From: CAYXLI01 sp964464925
GTDB taxonomy: Bacteria; Acidobacteriota; Terriglobia; Bryobacterales; Bryobacteraceae
Assembly: GCA_964464925.1 (NCBI GenBank)
Contig: CAYXLI010000013.1
Coordinates: 62,001-126,000 of the forward strand
Direction: 5' to 3'
Length of the DNA stretch: 64,000 nucleotides
Part shown: one piece after another, positions 25,516 to 34,238 of the stretch
Position numbering within the stretch: position 1 is the first letter of the stretch
Layout of the letters: each line of letters starts with the position of its first letter
Notes under the pieces: generated by a model
What the model was told of the DNA's origin: nothing
Seen by the model: the letters and a program-made list of their open reading frames with translations, nothing else
Database searches by the model: none
Program-made: the position numbers and the translations under genes

Positions 25516-26514
25516 TCAGGCCCGGGCCGAATCGGCGGTCTCCGACTGCAGAGCGGAGATGAGCGCGACGGTATAGACATCATCCGCTGAGCAGCCGCGG
25601 GACAGGTCGTTCGCCGGTTTTGCGAGGCCTTGCAGGATAGGACCGACGGCCATGCCGGCACCGAGACGCTCCACTAGCTTGTAAGCGATGTTGCCGGAGG
25701 AGAGGTCCGGGAAGATGAGCGTATTGGCTTTGCCGGCAACCGTGGATCCGGGTGCTTTCGCGGATCCGATGGCCGGCACGATCGCCGCGTCCACTTGCAG
25801 TTCGCCATCGACGTTCAGGCCGGGGGCGCGCTGGTGAATCACTCGAAGCGCCTCCTGAACCTTATCCACTGTCTCGTGCTTCGCGCTGCCCTTCGTGGAG
25901 AACGAAAGCAGGGCAACCGCCGGTTCGGCGTTCAGGACGACTTTCGTGTTTTGCGCCGTGGCGATAGCAATTTCAGCGAGTTCCACGGCGCTGGGATCGA
26001 TGACGATGCCGCAGTCAGCGAACAGATAGAGACCGTTGTGTCCGTAGGAAGGATCCTGAACGGCCATGACAAAGAAACTGGAGACTGTCTTGACGCCTGG
26101 CTGCGTACCGATGCAATGCAGGGCGGCGCGTACAGTCTCGCCGGTGGTGTTTGCGGCGCCTCCGACGAATCCGTCAGCGTGGCCGCCAGCGACCATCAGT
26201 GCGGAAAAGTACAGCGGCTTCTTTGAGATTTCCGCTGCTTCGATTTCGGTAATACCCTTTGAGCGGCGGCGTTCGTAATAAATGCGGGAGTAGCGCTCGT
26301 CGGGAGGAACGAATTTTACTCCGTCGTGAAGATCCGGACGTCTTTCACCAATGAGAATAGGGTCAACCAGCCCTTCGCGAGCCAGGCGATCAGCCGCCGC
26401 CAGCACACGCGGATCATTACCCTCGGGGAAAACGATGCGTTTCCGGCGCTTCAGTGCACGGACGCGCTCGACCTGATCGTTCAGAAATCCGAGGGCGGAA
26501 GTAGGCAGAGCCAT
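25516..26514 (-). CDS. pta: Phosphate acetyltransferase (short form)
   Basis: Interconverts acetyl-CoA and acetyl phosphate. The 332-residue product is the short form without the N-terminal regulatory domains: RRKRIVFPEGNDPRVL at the start, GGAANTTGETVRAAL, LFADCGIVIDPSA, and the highly conserved GKANTLIFPDLSSGNIAYKL and GPILQGLAKPANDLSRGCS near the end. No acetate kinase gene is next to it. Probably co-transcribed with the downstream deacetylase gene. A phosphate butyryltransferase activity cannot be fully excluded. Confidence 0.93.
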   Translation of the reverse strand: MALPTSALGFLNDQVERVRALKRRKRIVFPEGNDPRVLAAADRLAREGLVDPILIGERRPDLHDGVKFVPPDERYSRIYYERRRSKGITEIEAAEISKKPLYFSALMVAGGHADGFVGGAANTTGETVRAALHCIGTQPGVKTVSSFFVMAVQDPSYGHNGLYLFADCGIVIDPSAVELAEIAIATAQNTKVVLNAEPAVALLSFSTKGSAKHETVDKVQEALRVIHQRAPGLNVDGELQVDAAIVPAIGSAKAPGSTVAGKANTLIFPDLSSGNIAYKLVERLGAGMAVGPILQGLAKPANDLSRGCSADDVYTVALISALQSETADSARA

Positions 26515-26638
26515 ACGCCCTCATTGTGTCATAGTGCCATTTCTGACCGTCCACTCTCCTCACCCTAAGTTCCGGTATTTAGCACAACCGCTTGAAACAG
26601 AAGCAGAGAATTTTGGTCTGAAAATTGCACTCTATTTT

Positions 26639-26653
26639 GTAACTCACGGTTAC
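26639..26653. promoter_or_regulatory. Small inverted repeat upstream of the BACON protein gene
   Basis: GTAAC-5-GTTAC inverted repeat in the 187-base spacer between pta and the BACON gene (divergent). It lies about 50 bases before the ATG, near an expected promoter, but no consensus -35/-10 pair is evident. Only a candidate operator. Confidence 0.25.
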
Positions 26654-26701
26654 TGTATGGTTCGAGGTAAGTAGCTTTGTGTTCCGGAGGATCAGGTTCG
26701 C

Positions 26702-29700
26702 ATGATGAGATCGCTATTTGGATGGATGAGAGCCATTGCGGCGCTGACACTCGCCGCTGGCAGTTCACTGCAAGCGCAACAACTGCTAGTGAGCCCGACC
26801 ACAATTACAACCGCTTACACCGCCGGTGCGCAGAATCCTCCGCCATCGATAGACGTGACGATACTGAGCAACGGCGCGCAAGTTCCTTTCGCTGCGAGCC
26901 TTATCTTCAACAGCGCGGCGACCGGCTGGGCTTTTCTGGCAAGTCCGAACACCTCGACCCCCGGTAAGGTGACGGTAGCCTTTTCGCCCCAGAGTGTGCC
27001 CGGCGGTCTGGCTGTCGGAACGTATACCGCGAATCTGAATATCGATGCGCCCCTGGCGACACCCAATCGCGTGACCGTACCGGTCACGTTGAATGTAGTG
27101 GCGACATCGCAACTCTCGATATCGCCCACCGCCGTTAGCCTGGCGGGCAGCACCGGAGGGACAACTCCCATCTCGACGACAGTGACCGTGAATAGCAGCG
27201 GATCACCGTTTGCCTTCACCACCAGCACCGCTGTAACGAGTCCGTCCGGTGGAAGCTGGCTGACGGTGGCGCCCGCATCGGGTAATACGGGATCGCAGAT
27301 TACAGTCAGCGCAAATCCGACTGGTTTGGCGGCCGGCACCTACACAGGCAAAGTGACACTAACGTCCGCGGGCATTGTGAACTCGCCTCTGGATATTCCC
27401 GTGAGCTTTACAGTAAGCGCGCCCGCGCAGATCAATGCCAGCCCCGGAATGCTGAACTTCAATGTACAAACCGGAACCTCGAGTGCGACGCCCACGCCGC
27501 AATCCATTACGCTTTCAAACACCGGGCTGCAGTATCTGGCGACGATCACATATCAGTCCGCTGCAATCGGATGGCTGACGGTAACGCCCGTGAGCGGCGC
27601 AACGCCGGCCACACTACAGGCAGCGGTGAGTACGACTGGTTTAGCCAATGGCGTGTACAACGCGAAGATCACTCTGTCAGCGCCCGGAACGGCGGCGGAC
27701 CTGCAGATTCCGGTCACTCTGACCATCAGCAATGCACCACTGATCAATGTGAACCCGAGCGGCCTGACCTTCACGACACAGCAAGGAAGGTCTCCGGACA
27801 CGCAAGCGATTACGCTAAGCAGCACCGGCGCACCCCTGGTCTATACATTCGGCCTGACGAATGCGCCGTGGCTGATTCTCAGCCCAATTACGGGCGACAA
27901 CCGGGTATTTGTGAGTCCGAATGCGGCAGGTCTTGGGGTGGGTACCTATAACGGCAGCATCAACGTGAGCGCCCCTGGTGCCGGCAACAGCCCCGTGACC
28001 GTGCCGGTCACGCTGACGGTCCTGTCGGTTGTGACGGTGTCGGTGGCGCCGGCAAATCTGACGTTCACCGCCCAAGCCGGCGGGAGTTTCCCCGCGCTAC
28101 AGGGGCTCAGTGTGACGAGTTCCGACGGAAGCGCGCAGAACTTCTCGGTGAAGACGACCACCACGGATGGAGCGAACTGGCTGGTGGTGGATCGGAACGA
28201 CGGCACCACGACGACGTCGGGCGATCCCGCTAAGGTGAATGTGCTGGTAAACCAGAGCGGGCTCGCACCCGGTAACTACACCGGATCCATCACGATTGGG
28301 ATCAAAAACACAAACCTCTCACAGACGATTCCGGTGAGCCTGACGGTGACTGGATCGGCATCACTCACGGCATCCCCGGCGAATCTGGCGTTCACGCAAC
28401 CGGCGGGCGGCGCAGTCCCGGCGGCGCAAAGCGTGCAGATCAGCAGCAACGTGAGCGGCCAGACGTTCATTGCTACAACCTCGACTTCATCGGGTGGCAA
28501 CTGGCTGAGTGTGACCCCGGCTAATGGGACCACGACAGCCGGTACTCCGAGCACATTATCCGTCAGCATCAACGCTAACTCGCTTGCGACGGGATTCTAC
28601 GACGGAAACGTGACGGTGCTGATTCCGAATACGAGCAGTTCCGTCGTGATTCCCGTGAAATTGACCGTGGGCACCGTGTCGAATCTGACTGCGGCTCCAG
28701 CGAGTCTGAACTTCACATACTCTTTGAACGGCCCTGCTCCGGCGGCGCAGACGATTCACGCGGCGAGCAGCGGGAATGCGATCGCCCTGACGGCGACCGC
28801 GGCGACGACACCCGCCGGGGGGACGTGGCTGCAGATCAGCCCATCGGCCGGCAACACACCTTTGGATGTGTCGGTGTCCGTAGTGACGGCGGGGCTGACA
28901 GCTGGCACCTACACGGGCAATGTAGTGATCAGCGGACAAGGTGCATCCAACGGTGCGCAAACCGTGGCCGTGACGCTTACCGTCACTGCGCCGGCTGCGC
29001 CTGTGCTGACGCAGTTGGTGAACGGTGCGACCTTCCTCGCGACGCCTGCTGTGCCCGGACTGATCGTGACGCTGCAAGGTACGGGAATGGGTCCTGCGAC
29101 CGGCGTGACCTACGCGGTGAACGCGCAGGGAATGGTCGATTCCACGTTGAGCGGGACGCGAGTGGTGTTTGATGGCGTGTTCGCGGCCCCGGTGCTGTAC
29201 GCCTCCGCGACGCAGGTAAACGCGATTGTGCCTTATGACCTGTTCGGGCGGATCAGTACGGGAGTGCAGGTGGAATATCAGGGGCAGCGCTCCAATACGC
29301 TACAGTTGCGGGTAGATCAGTTCTCGCCGGGCATTTTCGCGCAAGGTGGAAGCGGGCAGGGCGCGATCCTGAACCAGAACTTCTCGGCGAATGCGGCGAA
29401 CAATCCGGCGGACCGCGGCAGTATCATCCAGATCTTCGCGACAGGGGAGGGCCAGACGAATCCGCCCGGCGTCAACGGAAAGATCATTGGCTCAGATCTC
29501 CGCAAGCCGCTGCAGCCTGTGACGGTGCGGATCGGTGGGGTGAATGCGGAGGTCACGTACTACGGGTCGGCTCCGACCCTGGTCTCCGGCGCAATCCAGG
29601 TGAATGCGCGGGTGCCCGCTTCGATCGCAGCCGGCGTGCAGCCAATCGAGATCAGCATCGGCGGCGTCGTGAGCCAGCCGAACGTGACCGTCGCAATACG

Positions 29701-29704
29701 GTGA
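26702..29704 (+). CDS. BACON/Ig-like repeat surface protein with 'Solibacter' C-terminal domain
   Basis: Exported 1000-residue repeat protein. Signal peptide (ending SLQAQ, about residue 26), then about eight tandem beta-sandwich repeats of roughly 85-95 residues (about 28-765), each with a WL(T/S)V-P-SG core, a GLAAGTYTGKVTLTS-like strand and IPVSFTVS end, as in BACON domains. Residues about 770-1000 form the acidobacterial C-terminal domain (TIGR03437-like): LVNGATFLATPAVPGLIVTL, SPGIFAQGGSGQGAILNQ, GTGEGQTNPP-like and RIGGVNAEVTYYGSAP. BACON repeats usually bind carbohydrate or mucin; target unknown. GGAGG precedes the ATG pair at 26702/26705. Confidence 0.9.
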   Translation: MMRSLFGWMRAIAALTLAAGSSLQAQQLLVSPTTITTAYTAGAQNPPPSIDVTILSNGAQVPFAASLIFNSAATGWAFLASPNTSTPGKVTVAFSPQSVPGGLAVGTYTANLNIDAPLATPNRVTVPVTLNVVATSQLSISPTAVSLAGSTGGTTPISTTVTVNSSGSPFAFTTSTAVTSPSGGSWLTVAPASGNTGSQITVSANPTGLAAGTYTGKVTLTSAGIVNSPLDIPVSFTVSAPAQINASPGMLNFNVQTGTSSATPTPQSITLSNTGLQYLATITYQSAAIGWLTVTPVSGATPATLQAAVSTTGLANGVYNAKITLSAPGTAADLQIPVTLTISNAPLINVNPSGLTFTTQQGRSPDTQAITLSSTGAPLVYTFGLTNAPWLILSPITGDNRVFVSPNAAGLGVGTYNGSINVSAPGAGNSPVTVPVTLTVLSVVTVSVAPANLTFTAQAGGSFPALQGLSVTSSDGSAQNFSVKTTTTDGANWLVVDRNDGTTTTSGDPAKVNVLVNQSGLAPGNYTGSITIGIKNTNLSQTIPVSLTVTGSASLTASPANLAFTQPAGGAVPAAQSVQISSNVSGQTFIATTSTSSGGNWLSVTPANGTTTAGTPSTLSVSINANSLATGFYDGNVTVLIPNTSSSVVIPVKLTVGTVSNLTAAPASLNFTYSLNGPAPAAQTIHAASSGNAIALTATAATTPAGGTWLQISPSAGNTPLDVSVSVVTAGLTAGTYTGNVVISGQGASNGAQTVAVTLTVTAPAAPVLTQLVNGATFLATPAVPGLIVTLQGTGMGPATGVTYAVNAQGMVDSTLSGTRVVFDGVFAAPVLYASATQVNAIVPYDLFGRISTGVQVEYQGQRSNTLQLRVDQFSPGIFAQGGSGQGAILNQNFSANAANNPADRGSIIQIFATGEGQTNPPGVNGKIIGSDLRKPLQPVTVRIGGVNAEVTYYGSAPTLVSGAIQVNARVPASIAAGVQPIEISIGGVVSQPNVTVAIR

Positions 29705-29707
29705 GTG

Positions 29708-30223
29708 TCACCGTATTTCCCAGAGGTAGATGTTGCGGCCGTCGACTACGGCAGTTTTGTCCGGCTTCCAGTCGCCCATGTCGAAGCTGTGCGAGACGAT
29801 ACGGCCACCGGGCTTCAATTCTTTCTGCAGTTTAGGGCGGAGCTTCAGGTTAACGCTGGGCAGCAGGTACAAGGTCACGACGGTCGCATTCGCCAGATCC
29901 GTATCGAAGAGATCGGCTTCGCGAAACGTGACAAGCTCGGTTACCTTGGCCTTCCTGGCGTTCTCGTTTGCCTCCTGAATCCGCTCCGGGTTGATGTCGA
30001 TACCGGTCGCGTGTACTCCGTACTTCTCCGCGGCGGTGACAACAATGCGGCCATCGCCACAGCCTAGATCATAAAGAATGTCGTTCTTCTTGACGTCAGC
30101 GAGTTTGAGCATTTCGTCCACCACGGACTGCGGCGTGGGGACATAGGGAACGTCCGGCGTTTTCTGCTGCGCAATGCAGCACACCGGGATTCCGAACAGA
30201 AAGGTTCTTCGCGAAAGCTGCAT
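29708..30223 (-). CDS. SAM-dependent class I methyltransferase with Tat-like leader
   Basis: A 171-residue methyltransferase: VVDEMLKLADVKKNDILYDLGCGDGRI (motif I), GIDINPERI (acidic end of beta 2), TELVTFREADLFD and VTLYLLPSVN. The N-terminus MQLSRRTFLFGIPVCC has a twin-Arg SRRTFLF motif and hydrophobic stretch ending CIAQQ, as in exported proteins; that is odd because S-adenosylmethionine is cytoplasmic. Related acidobacterial proteins have the same leader as far as I recall. Substrate unknown. Convergent with the BACON gene, 3 bases apart. Confidence 0.82.
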   Translation of the reverse strand: MQLSRRTFLFGIPVCCIAQQKTPDVPYVPTPQSVVDEMLKLADVKKNDILYDLGCGDGRIVVTAAEKYGVHATGIDINPERIQEANENARKAKVTELVTFREADLFDTDLANATVVTLYLLPSVNLKLRPKLQKELKPGGRIVSHSFDMGDWKPDKTAVVDGRNIYLWEIR

Positions 30224-30295
30224 AGAAAAACTCCCGACAGCTTCCGGTTGTACGGCAGATTCAGGATAAGGACAAGCAAGTAACGGTGGACGCGA

Positions 30296-30718
30296 CTACG
30301 GTGCTTCGCTTGGGAGACTCGCGGAAACGGCTGTTGTGCGCACCCCGGCAATCCAGAATGAGAGATAACTGATGGGGAAGCCGGAAATCGTGACGTTCGC
30401 AGTCGCCTCGGCCGTGCCCGAAGTGCCTGTGCGGGTCAGGGTGACCATACTGGTAGTCAGGCCTGAGATCATTGGGGTTCCGGAAGTGGCGGCGGGGTCG
30501 TTGTAGACAGCGTATTGCTGCACTTGCGTTGCGGTCGCCGACGGATTCACCGCTGCGTACCGGACGGCTGCACGCGCCCGATCCACAAGGGACTGATGGA
30601 AATAGAGGAACTGGCCGAAATCGATAATGCCGATGAACATGGCAGTGAACGTCAGTAGAACGAAGGCGCTTTCCACCAGGGTCTGACCGCGTTCCCGAGT
30701 ATTTCTCTTTTTCAACAT
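30296..30718 (-). CDS. TadE-like pseudopilin protein (left cassette, gene 3)
   Basis: A 140-residue TadE-type protein. After a basic start comes GQTLVESAFVLLTFTAMFIGIIDFGQFLYFHQSLVDRARAAVRYA, the family N-terminal segment with Glu at the fifth position of the hydrophobic helix. TadE proteins are minor pseudopilins of Tad/Flp pili. It is a clear relative of the product at 34239-34679 (both DFGQFLYxHQxLxxRAR). It overlaps the preceding TadE gene by 7 bases and is the last of a tadG-tadE-tadE cassette on the minus strand. Confidence 0.85.
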   Translation of the reverse strand: MLKKRNTRERGQTLVESAFVLLTFTAMFIGIIDFGQFLYFHQSLVDRARAAVRYAAVNPSATATQVQQYAVYNDPAATSGTPMISGLTTSMVTLTRTGTSGTAEATANVTISGFPISYLSFWIAGVRTTAVSASLPSEAP

Positions 30719-31170
30719 GATGATCCGTATGAACAGAATGTCCCCAAATAGGGCATGCTCAGGACTGGTTTATTGAATGTAGTGCTGCCGAATATTCCGT
30801 CAACCGTGAAGTTCTGAATCTTCACGGAAACGGCTGTCGGCACGTAAGCCGAATCGTAGGTGACTGTGACCAGCACATTGCTTGTGGTCAGATTCGGGAC
30901 GACTGCGGGGGTGCCGCTCGCCGGGGAACTCGATCCGTAGACGACTACATTTGCCACAGCGTCGCTATACGACTGAGGAGTGACGCCGTTCCCACTGCTG
31001 TTGCTCAGATTCTTAAAGGAAGCATAACGCATGCCATCCCGCACCGCGTTCACCAGGCTGTTGTAGACGTAAAAGGTATAGCCGTACTGGAAAACGCCGC
31101 AGAAGATCGGAAGGATCAGCGTAGCCGCAAGTGCGAATTCAACAAAGGTATTCCCTTTTCTGCCTTTCAT
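30712..31170 (-). CDS. TadE-like pseudopilin protein (left cassette, gene 2)
   Basis: A 152-residue TadE-type protein: GNTFVEFALAATLILPIFCGVFQYGYTFYVYNSLVNAVRDGMRYA at the N-terminus, then a beta-rich extracytoplasmic part containing VVVYGSSSPASGTP and ending in two cysteines (FCSYGSSC). Its closest relative in the window is the product at 33741-34226 (FQYGYxFYVYNxLxxAVRxGxRY). It overlaps the upstream tadG-like gene by 4 bases (ATGA) and the next tadE by 7. Confidence 0.87.
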   Translation of the reverse strand: MKGRKGNTFVEFALAATLILPIFCGVFQYGYTFYVYNSLVNAVRDGMRYASFKNLSNSSGNGVTPQSYSDAVANVVVYGSSSPASGTPAVVPNLTTSNVLVTVTYDSAYVPTAVSVKIQNFTVDGIFGSTTFNKPVLSMPYLGTFCSYGSSC

Positions 31171-32354
31171 TGCAACAGCCTCGCTACGTAGGCGCCGGCG
31201 CCAGTATAGGGCGATACAGCGTTATTTCCGACAGTGGATGAACCCATGTAAATGGCACACCAGGCCGCGCTTCCGCCGTTCGAGTAGTTCGTGTAGAGGA
31301 GGAAGGAAGCGAAGCCGATTATGTTCGCCCCGGGACTATTGGTCGATGCGATGGTGTAGGGCGGAGGTGCACTTACTGGCATGATGACGAGCCGCTGCCC
31401 ATTGCCGTGATAATTGGCAGGGTTAGACCAATTGCCGGTCCCTTGTGCGCTAGTCGGCTGATAGTTCGTCGTGTCCGTATCGTGGGAAGCACGGAGGATC
31501 AGATTGTTTTGTTCCACCGATTGTTGGCCGTTGTCCAGAATGACGGTGCTTCCGTCGACGAAGCTGGTCAGATTCGTGGTCTCTTGCAGCGGATAACCCT
31601 GTTGAAGGCCAAGAATTTCCTTTCCGATGCCAGTTGCTGTGGTCGAGCTAGTGGGGCAGGAGGGCGGCGATACTCCAGGTGTTGGCACACAGAAATAACC
31701 GCGGTCGTTCGCATTTAGCCCCGACTTGTCGCTCATATTGTATGTAGGCCAACTTGATTGATCGCCATGGCAGGCCTTGCTTTTGTTGTTGTCGTTAATA
31801 TTGCTAGGCCACAAGATTGCGTATTCTTCCCCGACGCTGAATCCGAAATTGGGATCGGTCGTGCTGTGGGCGAAGGGAGTGAACGGCATATAACCGCCGG
31901 CGGGAAATGTTGCCAGGACCAATCCGGCGACACTCCTTGCCCTGACGATCTGGGCAGTAGGAGCGCCGACTATCTGAATAAACGTCAGCGGCAGGCTCGG
32001 CGAGGCCGTCACTTCCACGAACCCATAGCCGGTTGGGTTCCCGGGGGGATTCGTAACGAACGGCCCGTTTGCGCTGTTGGAGAATTTGACCGTGTAGTTG
32101 GAGGAGGAGAAAAGCTGCGTCCCCATGTTCCATCCGTTCGTGCTATTGGCAACTGAATTTTGAGCGGCTGTGACGCCAGAACTGGTCCCGTTCAGCTTCG
32201 TCGCGGCAGCCAGCGCCGCAGTGTCGCAAAACGCCTGAGCTTCATTCTTCGTGATGTACAGACGTCCGAGGTCGACCGCCATGCCCAGCATGCCTAGCAG
32301 GACAATCGCCCCGGCTGCAACGGCGATCAAAATATAACCGTTTCTTCTTCGCAT
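31167..32354 (-). CDS. TadG-like Flp pilus assembly protein (left cassette, gene 1)
   Basis: A 395-residue TadG-like protein from ATG 32354 (GAGGGG just upstream; a further in-frame ATG at 32402 lacks a ribosome site). RRRNGYILIAVAAGAIVLLGMLGMAVDLGRLYITKNEAQAFCDTAALAAA is the Tad-type N-terminal helix (TadE/TadG-like, DUF2134). The extracytoplasmic part has cysteines (CHGDQ, YFCVP, AWCAIYMG) and ends YVARLLQ. It is paralogous to the product at 32614-33744 along its whole length. Probably membrane-anchored with an exported C-terminus. Confidence 0.88.
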   Translation of the reverse strand: MRRRNGYILIAVAAGAIVLLGMLGMAVDLGRLYITKNEAQAFCDTAALAAATKLNGTSSGVTAAQNSVANSTNGWNMGTQLFSSSNYTVKFSNSANGPFVTNPPGNPTGYGFVEVTASPSLPLTFIQIVGAPTAQIVRARSVAGLVLATFPAGGYMPFTPFAHSTTDPNFGFSVGEEYAILWPSNINDNNKSKACHGDQSSWPTYNMSDKSGLNANDRGYFCVPTPGVSPPSCPTSSTTATGIGKEILGLQQGYPLQETTNLTSFVDGSTVILDNGQQSVEQNNLILRASHDTDTTNYQPTSAQGTGNWSNPANYHGNGQRLVIMPVSAPPPYTIASTNSPGANIIGFASFLLYTNYSNGGSAAWCAIYMGSSTVGNNAVSPYTGAGAYVARLLQ

Positions 32355-32613
32355 AGAACCCCTCGCAACAACAGCACTGGCCAAAGCAAAATCCAGGTTC
32401 ATTGATCTGATCGACCGGTGACTGTAACCAGTTTATTCCAAAGTACTTAAATTGAGAATCGCGTACGTTAGTACTACTGGTAAGTCACTAGGACACAAGT
32501 ACCGGAAGGTTACCTGTTTACGGCACGAAATACTAGGCTGCAGGTAAAACGGGTTAAGGAACTAAGGTGTTTGCCGCGTTTTAGTACTATACGTCCTGGT
32601 ATAAACTCGCCCC
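32355..32613. promoter_or_regulatory. Divergent control region between the two tad cassettes
   Basis: A gene-free spacer of about 260 bases that must hold both promoters. It is more AT-rich than its flanks and contains five GTAC sites (32443, 32463, 32471, 32499, 32584), several inside AGTACT-like palindromes. A TATAAA at 32600-32605 lies just ahead of the rightward ATG at 32614, and no Shine-Dalgarno sequence precedes that ATG, so the rightward message may be leaderless. No clear -35 box. Confidence 0.5.
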
Positions 32614-33744
32614 ATGGCCAGGAATAACAAGGCGGGTTATATCCTCATCACCATGGCTGTCGCCATGGTTGTCCTTTTTGGCGCCCTGGGTTTGGCGTTC
32701 GATCTCGGACGAGCATTCCTCGTAAAGAACGAATTGCAAGCTTACACCGACGCGGCTGCGATCGCTGCAGCTCTTCAGTTGAACGGTCAGCCGGTGGGTT
32801 TCAACAATGCGTCCAACCAAATCTTTCCTACCGACACCGCTCCGATGAGCGTGAACCGTTGGAATTTCAGCACGCAGGTTTCTCCAAATGCGAGCACCAC
32901 ATTGAATTACGGCACCTCGGGCAGCGGCCCATTCACCTCGGCCGCAACGGCTCCATTGAACTCGGGCTATGCCGAAGTGACCAGTTCCGTTTCGGTGCCG
33001 ATGTATATTCTGCCGCTGGTGGTGAACTCGTCTTTCATGACTGTGAACGCCAGATCGGTAGCAGGACAGGTGGCGAGCGATTGCCTCACGATGGGCTGCT
33101 TTCCTTTCTCCCCGATGGGACACAGCAACGTAGGGCCGAACTGGGGCCTACAGATAGGCCAACAGTATACGCTTCGCTGGGGATCGGGTTTCAATGGTGG
33201 ATGTGCTGGGGATCTCACGACTGATGCGCGCTCGGGTCTTGCCTATAACGTCTTGGCCCAGCAGCGCTCGGGTGGTAATTCTTCCAACCGCGGTTTTGTT
33301 GGGCAGACGGCAAATGCGGCTACTTATCGAGCCGAGGTTGTGGATCAATTACAGTTTGGCCTCAGTTACCAGGTTGGCTCGCCAGTGACCCTGAACAGCG
33401 GTGATAACAATACCATCCGCGATGCGCTTATCGCACTGGTGAACCAGGATACCGATCCGTTATCGGTTCCGGTGCCTCCCTCTTCAAATCCGCCACCGGT
33501 AAACTACGACCCGCTGAACGGTTATACCGGCAATGGCCGCCGGATCGTCGATGTGCCTGTCAGCGACCCGGACAACAGCAATATTGTGCTCGGTTTCGAG
33601 GCGTTCCTATTAATGCCAGTTTCTTACTACCAAGGCAGCGGCGGGAACGCGGACTGGTGCGGCATTTTCATTGGCGGTTATAACCAGGGCAGCCACACAA
33701 CGGCGGCAAACGGCGGGATGTACAAGACACGGTTGGTGCAATGA
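32614..33744 (+). CDS. TadG-like Flp pilus assembly protein (right cassette, gene 1)
   Basis: A 376-residue TadG-like protein with NKAGYILITMAVAMVVLFGALGLAFDLGRAFLVKNELQAYTDAAAIAAALQLNG at its N-terminus, and a beta-rich exported part with CFPFSPMGHSN, GNGRRIVDVPVS, LGFEAFLLMP, ADWCGIFIGG and the terminal KTRLVQ. These elements align with the leftward product at 31167-32354 (GNGQRLVIMPVS, IGFASFLLY, AAWCAIYMG, VARLLQ). Its stop overlaps the next gene by 4 bases (ATGA). Confidence 0.88.
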   Translation: MARNNKAGYILITMAVAMVVLFGALGLAFDLGRAFLVKNELQAYTDAAAIAAALQLNGQPVGFNNASNQIFPTDTAPMSVNRWNFSTQVSPNASTTLNYGTSGSGPFTSAATAPLNSGYAEVTSSVSVPMYILPLVVNSSFMTVNARSVAGQVASDCLTMGCFPFSPMGHSNVGPNWGLQIGQQYTLRWGSGFNGGCAGDLTTDARSGLAYNVLAQQRSGGNSSNRGFVGQTANAATYRAEVVDQLQFGLSYQVGSPVTLNSGDNNTIRDALIALVNQDTDPLSVPVPPSSNPPPVNYDPLNGYTGNGRRIVDVPVSDPDNSNIVLGFEAFLLMPVSYYQGSGGNADWCGIFIGGYNQGSHTTAANGGMYKTRLVQ

Positions 33745-34226
33745 GACACCGAAGACAGAACGGCAGCGCGATGCTAGAGTTTGCGATCGGCGCAACTGTC
33801 CTGGTCGCGCTGTTTACAGGTACGTTTCAGTACGGATATAGCTTCTACGTGTACAACAACCTGCTTACGGCCGTTCGGGCGGGCGCCAGATATGGATCCA
33901 TTGCACGGTACACATCGCTGAGCGGATTCTCCATGGCATCGCCACCCACGGCAGGTTACAACGCGCCGAGTGGCACCGACCAAAGCGGCTATGTTACCGC
34001 GATACAAAACGTAGTCCTTTATGGAGACCCAGCCGGTGGCACTACTCCGGTTGCGCCCGGCTTGACCGCAGCAAACGTATTTGTAGACGTCACATTTGTG
34101 AACGGCGGCCCCGACAAGCTCTGGGTTCGAATCAACGGATATACATTAAACGCGATTTTCGGGAACTTCACGATGATCGACAAACCAGCCTGCACGCTGG
34201 TTTATCAGGGCGCATTTACTCCCTAG
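33741..34226 (+). CDS. TadE-like pseudopilin protein (right cassette, gene 2)
   Basis: A 161-residue TadE-type protein: GSAMLEFAIGATVLVALFTGTFQYGYSFYVYNNLLTAVRAGARYGS, followed by a beta-rich part with VVLYGDPAGGTTPVAPGLTAANVFVDVTF and a C-terminal TLNAIFGNFTMIDKPACTLVYQG. It pairs with the leftward product at 30712-31170 in the same cassette position. Starts within the tadG stop (ATGA overlap), so translation is coupled. Confidence 0.88.
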   Translation: MRHRRQNGSAMLEFAIGATVLVALFTGTFQYGYSFYVYNNLLTAVRAGARYGSIARYTSLSGFSMASPPTAGYNAPSGTDQSGYVTAIQNVVLYGDPAGGTTPVAPGLTAANVFVDVTFVNGGPDKLWVRINGYTLNAIFGNFTMIDKPACTLVYQGAFTP

Positions 34227-34238
34227 GGACAAGAGGGT

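Noticed and set aside
27100..29000. Tandem DNA repeats as a mobile or satellite element
   Set aside because: Similarity is at protein level (BACON repeats in one frame); DNA repeats are diverged.
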